This document shows, one piece after another, positions 1 to 5,541 of a DNA stretch of 5,541 bases. Source of the DNA: an uncultured bacterium (GTDB lineage: Bacteria; Bacteroidota; Bacteroidia; Bacteroidales; JACABE01); contig CAIWDQ010000050.1 of the NCBI GenBank assembly GCA_903911455.1, forward strand, positions 1-5,541, in the 5' to 3' direction. A model generated the notes under the pieces. It did not search any database, was not told the origin of the DNA, and saw only the letters and a list, made by a program, of their open reading frames with translations. The position numbers and the translations under genes are program-made. The first letter of the stretch is position 1. Every line of letters begins with the position of its first letter.

Positions 1-22
1 CAAGTGATCTATTGTGTTTCAT
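1..22 (-). CDS. Possible 5' end of the next minus-strand gene (partial, runs off the window)
   Basis: An ATG at 22-20 on the minus strand opens a frame that stays open to the window edge, giving only MKHNRSL. The product cannot be named. The reason to list it is context: a TAnnTTTG-type -7 box lies 21 bases upstream, separated by an A/T-rich leader without Shine-Dalgarno, which is the usual layout of a Bacteroidota gene start. It would be a separate transcription unit downstream of fucK. A missing fucose gene such as fucA or fucP would fit the place, but nothing in seven codons supports any identity. Confidence 0.35.
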
Positions 23-43
23 ATTTGTGATTTTTTAAGACCA

Positions 44-51
44 CAAAGATA
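44..51 (-). promoter_or_regulatory. Candidate Bacteroidota -7 promoter box (TATCTTTG)
   Basis: Read on the minus strand, positions 51 to 44 are TATCTTTG, a full match to the TAnnTTTG -7 element of the Bacteroidota primary sigma factor. It sits in the gap after fucK and 21 bases before an ATG at 22-20. I do not see a good TTG -33 element at the expected distance upstream, so the promoter is only half supported. Confidence 0.4.
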
Positions 52-80
52 ATAATAATTTTATTATGTTAGCACCATTA

Positions 81-93
81 CTCCTAAAAGGAG
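81..93. repeat. Small inverted repeat downstream of fucK
   Basis: CTCCT (81-85) and AGGAG (89-93) pair around a 3-base loop, and the G/A-rich stretch AGGAGCCGGAG follows on the plus strand (94-104). It lies 22 bases past the fucK stop, where a terminator would be expected, but no T-run follows on the minus strand, so termination is weakly supported. The composition also resembles degenerate CTCC...GGAG intergenic repeats of Bacteroidota genomes; that is an impression from memory. Confidence 0.3.
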
Positions 94-114
94 AGGAGCC
101 GGAGATTGGTTTTA

Positions 115-1578
115 TTATGCATTATTTAATTTAAATTCATTATAAAGTTGTTGATACTTATCTTTATCTTCGTTTGGTTGGTAGGTTATTGTATTGTTTG
201 GCATATTATTCGCAGCTTCTTCCACATCATTGTAAATTCCAATACCTGCCATTGCGTACATTGCAGCTCCAATTACTGTTGTTTCAGTTCTGTCGGTAAC
301 TGTTAGCTGCATATCCAAAACATTAGCACGTATCTGATTCCACAATTTATTCTTAGCGCCACCCCCAACACATATCATATTATCTGACTCAAAATTACCT
401 GCTTTTTTAAGCATATCTATCCCTTGGCGGGAATAATAAGACAAAGCTTCGAGGGTAGCACGATAAATATGAGCTCTGCTAGTTGTATGATTTATACCAT
501 TAATCATACCTTTTTTATTAAGAAAACCTCCCGGAAAGAGCTCAGGGATAATTGAAACACCATTACTTCCAGGCTCAATTAAAGAGGCTTCTTTTATCAT
601 AATATTATACTTATCCGGATTGGTATTTAATTCAGGATAAAATAGATTGCTTACCCATTCCAACACACCCGAAGCAACCCATTGCACACCCAAATCAACT
701 ATTCCGGGCTTAGCATCCAACTCAACTGTAATACCTGATTCGTTAGGAGGTAGCTTAAAGTTAGCAACAGGACATCTTGCCATCAAAATCTCCCAGGTTC
801 CTGAACTTAAAACTGGTTCTTTGATTCCAGCACCTGAACCAATAACTGCAAACTGTGTATCATGACCGGCAGCAACAACTGGAATAGTTCCTATGCCTAA
901 TAGTTTAGAAATAGTACTGGTAAGATTACCTACAACAGTACCGGGTTCAACTAATGTAGGGAAGATAGATTTATTAATACCAATTGAAGAAAGTATTTTA
1001 TCAGAGAAATCTCTTGAATACAAATCAGTGAGCATTGTAGTGCCGGCCATCGTAGTATCAGTAACAAATACTCCTGTAAGTTTATGTATGATTATTGAAG
1101 GCATCATAACATAAAAATCCATATTAGTAATAACATCAGGCCGATTCTCTTTTAACCAGACTAATTTATTAATAGTATTAAAATGATAAGCTTGCAATCC
1201 TGTTATAGAATAGAGAATATCTTTAGGAATGTACTTATCAATATTCTCCATAATAGGAACTGTTCTACCACATTGCCATGAAATAACGGGATAACATAAA
1301 CACCCATCAGCTTTCATAGCAGCGCCATCCACACCAAAGGTAGTTATAGTTAAAGCACTGATTTCGGTATCCTTTAATTGGGAAACTGTATTCTTAATAC
1401 ATTCAACAAACTTCTGCCAAATCTCTTCTACATCCCAAATTAAATAATCTGAGTTAAAAGGGTCGGCAATAGTCCTGTTAGGTAATGAGTATGAAGATAG
1501 GATAGCACCTTTAATATCAACAGCAACTGCACGTATATTGGTAGCCCCACAATCTAAAACAAGTACTGCTTTCTTCAT
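115..1578 (-). CDS. fucK: L-fuculokinase (FGGY-family carbohydrate kinase)
   Basis: This cytoplasmic enzyme would phosphorylate L-fuculose with ATP to L-fuculose 1-phosphate, the second step of fucose breakdown. The 487-residue protein has the two-domain FGGY layout: an N-terminal actin-like domain to about residue 245 and a C-terminal one from about 255. Visible motifs are the first phosphate loop DCGATNIR (9-16), the GHDTQFA segment with probable catalytic base Asp240, SSGTWE (259-263 core) and the nucleotide-binding GGGAKN (405-410). Length is close to known fuculokinases, so it looks intact. The ATG at 1578 is preceded by an A/T-rich leader (AACACTAATAATAGT) and no Shine-Dalgarno. FGGY kinases for fuculose, rhamnulose and xylulose look alike; the fuculose call rests on the GHDTQFA-type motif and on fucI directly upstream. 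The 156-base gap to fucI contains a palindromic repeat. Rhamnulokinase is the main alternative. Confidence 0.88.
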   Translation of the reverse strand: MKKAVLVLDCGATNIRAVAVDIKGAILSSYSLPNRTIADPFNSDYLIWDVEEIWQKFVECIKNTVSQLKDTEISALTITTFGVDGAAMKADGCLCYPVISWQCGRTVPIMENIDKYIPKDILYSITGLQAYHFNTINKLVWLKENRPDVITNMDFYVMMPSIIIHKLTGVFVTDTTMAGTTMLTDLYSRDFSDKILSSIGINKSIFPTLVEPGTVVGNLTSTISKLLGIGTIPVVAAGHDTQFAVIGSGAGIKEPVLSSGTWEILMARCPVANFKLPPNESGITVELDAKPGIVDLGVQWVASGVLEWVSNLFYPELNTNPDKYNIMIKEASLIEPGSNGVSIIPELFPGGFLNKKGMINGINHTTSRAHIYRATLEALSYYSRQGIDMLKKAGNFESDNMICVGGGAKNKLWNQIRANVLDMQLTVTDRTETTVIGAAMYAMAGIGIYNDVEEAANNMPNNTITYQPNEDKDKYQQLYNEFKLNNA

Positions 1579-1627
1579 ACTATTATTAGTGTTAATTTGT
1601 ATAAATTTTAATGTATCTATATGAAGA

Positions 1628-1697
1628 ACGTCATTGCGAGGGGTTACGACGAAACTAACTCAAAAAATAGATTGCTTCGCTTTGCTCGCAATGACGT
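1628..1697. repeat. Palindromic intergenic repeat element (GTCATTGCGAG type) between fucI and fucK
   Basis: The ends ACGTCATTGCGAG (1628-1640) and CTCGCAATGACGT (1685-1697) are perfect 13-base reverse complements. Inside, CGAA (1650-1653) can pair with TTCG (1676-1679), and AACTAACT next to it looks like a decayed complement of AGATTGCTTCG (1669-1679): 8 of 11 positions match. The sequence fits a dispersed repeat seen in many unrelated bacterial genomes, beginning CGTCATTGCGAG and containing AGATTGCTTCG; that resemblance is from memory. It carries no coding sequence. As RNA it would form a strong hairpin between the fucI and fucK messages and could reduce read-through or stabilise the upstream message. 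The overlapping ATGACGTCAT (1691-1700) is a perfect 10-base palindrome. Confidence 0.8.
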
Positions 1698-1734
1698 CAT
1701 ATTATTTCATAATGACATATTTAATTCTTAATTT

Positions 1735-3504
1735 CTATTTATAAATAGGTCCGTAATTGCTGCATGCTCTATAATCCTGCCCTTCTTTATCCATACCAAA
1801 AGCATTCCAGGCACTAGGACGGAATATCTTTTCGTCATCAACATTATGCATACAAACAGGGATGCGCAACATGGATGCTAAAGCAATAAGATCAGCACCT
1901 ATATGGCCATAACTGATAGCTCCGTGATTGGCTCCCCAATTATTCATAACAGAATAAACATCAGTGAAAGCACCTTTACCATTTAAGCGTGGAGCAAACC
2001 ATGTAGTAGGCCAGGTTGGATTGGTACGCTCAACTAATTTGCTGTTCATATCATCAGACAACTCTACCGACCAGCCTTCTGCAATCTGCAAAACAGGTAC
2101 TAAACCCTTAATAAGATTAACTCTCATCATAGTTAAAGGCATATTGCCTCTGGTAGTGAACTCACTGGAGTAACCACCACCACGGAAATACTCATAAACA
2201 GCAGATGGCCATGTGGTATGCTTTAAACATTCGTTAACTTCAGCATCCGAAATTTCATAGAAAGGTTTAATAGCAGGTTCGCCATTAATAGATTGCCTTC
2301 CGGTAAAGTCTAAAGCAGAAGCACCTGAGTTTATTAAATGTATGATACCATTTGCAGCCTTACCCTCCAGTTTTTTACCTGTAACTCTCTGAACTGAATC
2401 GGGACTCCAATACGTACGGACATCACTAAACATCTGAGCAGTATTAGTAAGAAGATTCCCAAACAACATTGCAACAGCATTCAATGAATCGTTTTCAGTA
2501 GCTAATAAATAAGCCTGACGAACACCATTCCAATCAAAAGAAGAACATAAAATAGCCTCCATAAAGTCACCATTAGGCGAATGATCAGTCCAATGGCGCT
2601 GACCCTGGAATCCGGCAAGTATAGCATTATGTCCTAAAGCCTCTTCTCCAAAACCGGCATCCTTTAATTTAGGATTACCAACCATTAAATCCTTTGCTAT
2701 TAAAGTCATTTTAACTACAGTAGCCCAGATTTCATCCTTTTCTTCCTGAGAACGTTTAACTGTATTCTCATCACGACCTTCAATACAATTCTCGCGAGTC
2801 CATTTGTAAGCTATTTCAAACTCTGCCTTATCATAAATCTCTTCTTCCAAACGACGTGTAAACTCACTCATATCAACATACTCATTCCTCATCCCTAAAT
2901 AAGACTGGAAGAAACTTTCGTCAACAATAGAACCTGCAATACCCATAGAAACAGAGCCTAAAGAAAGATAAGACTTGCCCCTCATAGTGCCAACAGCAAT
3001 AGCTGCCTTTGCAAAACGAAGCAGTTTTTCTTTAACATCATTAGGAATACTTGTATCATTAGCATCCTGTACATCATGACCATAGATGCCGAAAGCAGGC
3101 AAGCCCTTTTGACTATGACCAGCCAAAACTGCTGCCAGATAAACCGCACCCGGACGCTCGGTGCCATTAAATCCCCATACAGCCTTTGGATAATAAGGAT
3201 TGGTGTCCATAGTTTCGGAACCATAACACCAACATGGAGTTACAGTGATAGTTGCACAGACACCTTCGCGCTCAAATTTATCAGCACACATGGCAGATTC
3301 AGCTACTCCACCAATACATGAGTCTGCTACAACACATTCTACCGGTGTTCCGTCTATATATTTTAATTCAGAACTTAAGAATTGCGCTAAGTTCTCAGCC
3401 ATTTTCATGGTTTGCACTTCTAATGATTCTCTTACACCTTTTCTGCGACCGTCAATAGTTGGTCTTATCCCTATTTTAGGGTTTCTTCCGTAGTATCTGT
3501 TCAT
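1735..3504 (-). CDS. fucI: L-fucose isomerase
   Basis: FucI interconverts L-fucose and L-fuculose (and D-arabinose/D-ribulose) in the cytoplasm; the E. coli enzyme is a Mn2+-dependent hexamer. The 589-residue protein aligns by eye with E. coli FucI from PKIGIRPTIDGRRKGVRESL near the N-terminus to GQDYRACSNYGPIYK at the C-terminus, and differs by only about two residues in length, so it is full length. The metal ligands and catalytic residues are all present: Glu337 in ATENDSLN, Asp361 in SDVRTYWSP, and His527 in NNWGANHG (His528 in E. coli). Other conserved blocks are TPCWCYGSET (89-98), WGFNGTERPGAVYLAA (110-125), GHDVQDANDTSIP (142-154) and GFQGQRHWTD (298-307). By analogy with E. coli, domain borders should fall near 170 and 355. 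The start at 3504 follows the hydrolase stop by 33 A/T-rich bases with no Shine-Dalgarno; the short gap suggests co-transcription. Confidence 0.97.
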   Translation of the reverse strand: MNRYYGRNPKIGIRPTIDGRRKGVRESLEVQTMKMAENLAQFLSSELKYIDGTPVECVVADSCIGGVAESAMCADKFEREGVCATITVTPCWCYGSETMDTNPYYPKAVWGFNGTERPGAVYLAAVLAGHSQKGLPAFGIYGHDVQDANDTSIPNDVKEKLLRFAKAAIAVGTMRGKSYLSLGSVSMGIAGSIVDESFFQSYLGMRNEYVDMSEFTRRLEEEIYDKAEFEIAYKWTRENCIEGRDENTVKRSQEEKDEIWATVVKMTLIAKDLMVGNPKLKDAGFGEEALGHNAILAGFQGQRHWTDHSPNGDFMEAILCSSFDWNGVRQAYLLATENDSLNAVAMLFGNLLTNTAQMFSDVRTYWSPDSVQRVTGKKLEGKAANGIIHLINSGASALDFTGRQSINGEPAIKPFYEISDAEVNECLKHTTWPSAVYEYFRGGGYSSEFTTRGNMPLTMMRVNLIKGLVPVLQIAEGWSVELSDDMNSKLVERTNPTWPTTWFAPRLNGKGAFTDVYSVMNNWGANHGAISYGHIGADLIALASMLRIPVCMHNVDDEKIFRPSAWNAFGMDKEGQDYRACSNYGPIYK

Positions 3505-3537
3505 GATTTATATATTTAATATTGTTATTATTATTGA

Positions 3538-4998
3538 TTAATCTTCTATTATCATACCTTGAATTACTGTTCTATGAATCCATTCACTAATTATCTTCAA
3601 AACTTCAGGAGATATAGTTTCTTCAATTGTTGAATACTCAGATGGAGAACCATTAGTACAATGTTGAAATAAATGATTAAGTCCGGGAAGCTTCAAAGTT
3701 TTATAATTGGTATTACCTGCTTTCTTAAGCGCACTTTCAATAGCTGCCAAATCTTCATCAGGAGGCACTTGTAAATCTTTTTCTCCATTTAATGCCAGAA
3801 CTGCACATTTAACCTTACTTAAATAAGGTTGAGGGTCAGTAAAAAGAAATGTTCTAAACCATTTTGAAGTAACCTGAGTAATCATTATGTCAGCATTAGC
3901 TTCACTTAATCCCGATTTCTCTTTTTCTTCTTTACTTAGTTTCTTTATTTCTTTTAAGTAATATTCTTTTATTTCTTTACCTGCTTTTGTATTATCAGGT
4001 TCATCTTTTAATATCTTATAAATTTTCTCACTAAACTTATTGTTATCTTTAATAGTCTTCTCATCAGTTCCTTCTGCTCTTGAAATAAGTGCTGATTGCT
4101 TTAAAATAATCTGATAACCGCTTAAACCCGGGCCTGCTAACAATACAATAAAGTTAACATCTTTGTTTCTTGAAGCAACTATAGGAGCTATCAAACCACC
4201 TTCACTATGACCAATGAGTCCAATCTTTGTTACATCTATATTTGGATGTTGTTTCAGATAATTGATAGCAGCTTCCACATCATTTGCAAAGTCAAAAGAA
4301 GTAGCTTTAGTGAAATCACCTTTAGATTTACCAATACCCCTGTCATCATATCTTAAAACAGCTATGCCTTGACGAGTTAAATAATCGGCAATTACTAAAA
4401 ATGGTTTGTGACCCAACAACTCTTCATCTCTGTTTTGAGGACCAGAACCTGTAATCATAATCACAACAGGGAATTTATCTCCTTTTTCGGGCAGAGTAAG
4501 CGTTCCAGCCAAGGTGATACTATCTTTAGTGTTTTTAAAACTTACTTCAGTAACCTTGTAAGGATAGGGAGGTTTAGGTTCCTGTGGTCTGTTAAGGGTA
4601 GGAACTTTTTCAACTTTCTTTAATATCAAAGGACAACTTACAATACTTTGTTTAAAAGTTCCATTAATTGTAGAATCTTTCTTATTAAGGAGTCCACCAA
4701 TTGTTACATTTAATTGCTTTAGTCTGATAAAAACAGAATCATTCCTAAGAGTTAATTTAGATACAGGTATATCTTTTGCACCCTGGTCAGGGCTATCCAT
4801 TACTGCTATCAGACTGTCTTTTTCATTAAAATTAAACCTTATTACAACAGAAAGTTTCGTGCCTTGAATGTCAATTTTTCCCATCCAGTTGCCGATAAGG
4901 AACTTTTCAGTAGTTTGAGCTCTTAAATTATTATCAAAAATAAATAGTAATATAAGATTTATAGTTATGATTTTTAGAATAGTTATTATTGTTTTCAT
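3538..4998 (-). CDS. Secreted alpha/beta hydrolase with N-terminal beta-rich domain (probable esterase)
   Basis: This is an exported serine hydrolase of the alpha/beta fold, substrate unknown. From the preferred ATG at 4998 it has 486 residues. Residues 1-27 form a signal peptide (MKTIITILK, a hydrophobic core, then NNLRA), with likely cleavage before Gln28. Residues about 32-130 form a beta-rich domain (GNWMGKID; DSPDQGAKDIPVS) often found before such hydrolases in Bacteroidota. The catalytic domain starts near 150: ITGSGPQNRDEE (182-193, probable oxyanion region), RYDDRGIGKSKGD (216-228), nucleophile elbow GHSEGG with Ser265, acid Asp408 in NGEKDLQVPP, and His442 in GLNHLFQ. A charged Lys/Glu-rich lid lies at about 305-365. 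An in-frame ATG at 5043 adds MYMKIIITFTTYFIR, which would put an unusual segment before a normal signal peptide, so I prefer 4998; neither start has a Shine-Dalgarno. It sits 33 bases before fucI. A role in removing acyl groups from a fucose-containing glycan is possible but is inference from position only. Confidence 0.85.
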   Translation of the reverse strand: MKTIITILKIITINLILLFIFDNNLRAQTTEKFLIGNWMGKIDIQGTKLSVVIRFNFNEKDSLIAVMDSPDQGAKDIPVSKLTLRNDSVFIRLKQLNVTIGGLLNKKDSTINGTFKQSIVSCPLILKKVEKVPTLNRPQEPKPPYPYKVTEVSFKNTKDSITLAGTLTLPEKGDKFPVVIMITGSGPQNRDEELLGHKPFLVIADYLTRQGIAVLRYDDRGIGKSKGDFTKATSFDFANDVEAAINYLKQHPNIDVTKIGLIGHSEGGLIAPIVASRNKDVNFIVLLAGPGLSGYQIILKQSALISRAEGTDEKTIKDNNKFSEKIYKILKDEPDNTKAGKEIKEYYLKEIKKLSKEEKEKSGLSEANADIMITQVTSKWFRTFLFTDPQPYLSKVKCAVLALNGEKDLQVPPDEDLAAIESALKKAGNTNYKTLKLPGLNHLFQHCTNGSPSEYSTIEETISPEVLKIISEWIHRTVIQGMIIED

Positions 4999-5119
4999 TC
5001 TTATAAAATAAGTCGTAAAAGTAATAATAATTTTCATATACATTATTTAAACTTTAAGTTATTTAATTTTAATGATAAGAATTTTTTTTATTATGACATT
5101 GAATGAAAAGTAAATTTTA

Positions 5120-5395
5120 ATGCTTGTAATGATTTTAACTAAAGAGAAAAAGTCAGTCGCTCAACAGATAAAGTATTTCGCTCCACATGAAGATACTATC
5201 GCTCAACAGAAAGATGCTATCGCTCAACAGAAAGATGCTATCGCTCAACAGAAAGATGCTATCGCTCAACAGAAAGATGCTTTCGCTCAACAGACAGATG
5301 CTTTCGCTCAACAGACAGAGTCTTTCGCTCAACAGACAGATGCTTTCGCTCAACAGATAGAGTCTTTCGCTCAGCAGAAAGATACTATTTGCTGA
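5120..5395 (+). CDS. Doubtful small ORF made of heptapeptide repeats
   Basis: The frame encodes 91 residues: a short lead (MLVMILTKEK), then eleven 7-residue repeats at 11-87 of the form D/E-A/S/T-I/F-A-Q-Q-K/T/I, ending DTIC before TGA. I do not recognise the protein. Heptads rich in Ala/Gln with one Ile/Phe might form a weak helical coil. It is open because the DNA unit is 21 bases, a multiple of three, so the opposite strand is open too (5353-5153). Among the well-kept units almost every difference changes the amino acid and only one is silent (CAA to CAG in the last), so there is no sign of selection for protein sequence. There is no Shine-Dalgarno, no convincing promoter, no signal peptide and no neighbour on this strand. 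It is probably a by-product of a DNA repeat array. Confidence 0.25.
   Translation: MLVMILTKEKKSVAQQIKYFAPHEDTIAQQKDAIAQQKDAIAQQKDAIAQQKDAFAQQTDAFAQQTESFAQQTDAFAQQIESFAQQKDTIC
5150..5389 (+). repeat. Tandem array of eleven 21-base direct units plus a partial unit
   Basis: Units start every 21 bases from 5150 (5150, 5171, 5192 and so on to 5360). The core is GATGCTATCGCTCAACAGAAA, shown here in one 20-base-plus-one form as GATGCTATCGCTCAACAGAA followed by A. Units 1 and 2 (5150-5191) are degenerate. Units 4-6 (5213-5275) are identical to each other, and units 7-8 (5276-5317) are identical to each other with TTC and ACA in place of ATC and AAA. Units 9 and 11 share GAGTCT where 8 and 10 have GATGCT, which suggests duplication of a two-unit block. 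A partial twelfth copy (5381-5389) runs into an inverted copy. There are no spacers, so this is not a CRISPR array. Confidence 0.93.
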
Positions 5396-5405
5396 GCGAA
5401 AGACT
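5361..5405. repeat. Perfect 16-base inverted repeat at the end of the array
   Basis: AGTCTTTCGCTCAGCA (5361-5376) and TGCTGAGCGAAAGACT (5390-5405) are exact reverse complements around a 13-base loop (5377-5389). The left arm is the body of direct unit 11 and the right arm is an inverted copy of it. As RNA or single-stranded DNA this would form a stable hairpin. No T-run follows on either side, so an intrinsic terminator is not well supported. Confidence 0.92.
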
Positions 5406-5431
5406 ATTTATGTTCACCGAAAGTCTTTATT
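5390..5431 (-). repeat. Two inverted units of the same 21-base repeat
   Basis: Two 21-base blocks, 5390-5410 (TGCTGAGCGAAAGAC core) and 5411-5431 (TGTTCACCGAAAG core), correspond to the reverse complement of the direct unit, whose matching stretch is TGTTGAGCGAAAG. The first matches closely across its first 13 bases and the second matches at about 14 of 21 positions. They keep the 21-base period but read in the opposite direction, so the array changes orientation near 5389/5390. Confidence 0.7.
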
Positions 5432-5541
5432 AATTAGTATAAATTTAATTTAAGTTGAGGGATAGGGTTTTAAGCATCAATAACTTATCTTTAATAAACA
5501 AGTTATAAATTAGAAAATAATTAAAAAATATTATTTTATAA

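Noticed and set aside
647..1114. Two plus-strand open frames opposite fucK
   Set aside because: They are antisense shadows of a conserved kinase gene with no leader or recognisable domain.
2982..3224. Overlapping minus-strand frame inside fucI
   Set aside because: It is a shadow frame within a strongly conserved enzyme gene and has no protein-like features.
4999..5043. Upstream ATG giving a 15-residue extension of the hydrolase
   Set aside because: The extension precedes a complete, normal signal peptide starting at the internal ATG (4998). I keep it as the less likely alternative.
5044..5119. Promoter for the hydrolase-fucI-fucK unit
   Set aside because: The best minus-strand match is TACTTTTC, which lacks the final G of TAnnTTTG, and no TTG lies at the right distance. 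A promoter is likely somewhere here but cannot be placed.
5153..5353. Minus-strand open frame across the tandem array (SESICLLSE/SDSIFLLS repeats)
   Set aside because: It is open only because the 21-base unit has no stop in that frame. It lacks leader sequence, promoter and family resemblance.
5150..5389. CRISPR array
   Set aside because: Units are contiguous with a 21-base period and no unique spacers, and no cas gene is present.
5480..5506. 7-base inverted repeat ATAACTT/AAGTTAT
   Set aside because: Short A/T-rich pairing is expected by chance in sequence of this composition.

Overview
The window looks like a chromosomal piece of an AT-rich member of the Bacteroidota. The three large proteins resemble Bacteroidota or E. 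coli homologues, no start codon has a clear Shine-Dalgarno sequence, leaders are very A/T-rich, and the one credible promoter is a TAnnTTTG-type -7 box (minus strand, 44-51). The phylum call is inference; no rRNA or other phylogenetic marker is present.

Almost all coding lies on the minus strand and reads right to left. A secreted alpha/beta hydrolase (4998-3538) is followed after 33 bases by L-fucose isomerase fucI (3504-1735). After a 156-base gap comes an FGGY-family L-fuculokinase fucK (1578-115). Together fucI and fucK convert L-fucose to L-fuculose to L-fuculose 1-phosphate in the cytoplasm. The aldolase (fucA), permease (fucP), mutarotase (fucU) and a regulator are not in the window. 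The hydrolase may be co-transcribed with them and, being exported, could act on an acylated substrate outside the cytoplasm, but its substrate cannot be read from the sequence.

The fucI-fucK gap holds a roughly 70-base palindromic element with perfect 13-base ends (GTCATTGCGAG type), a kind of dispersed intergenic repeat seen in many bacterial genomes. At the left edge, past fucK, lie a small inverted repeat, a Bacteroidota-type -7 box and the first seven codons of what may be the next minus-strand gene.

The most unusual part is at the right end (5150-5431). Eleven head-to-tail 21-base units, the first two degenerate, are followed by two units in the opposite orientation on about the same 21-base spacing. 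The orientation switch creates a perfect 16-base-pair hairpin. The direct units keep one plus-strand frame open (5120-5395, repeated D-A-I/F-A-Q-Q-K/T), but whether this is a gene is doubtful. The remaining sequence to 5541 is AT-rich with nothing recognised.
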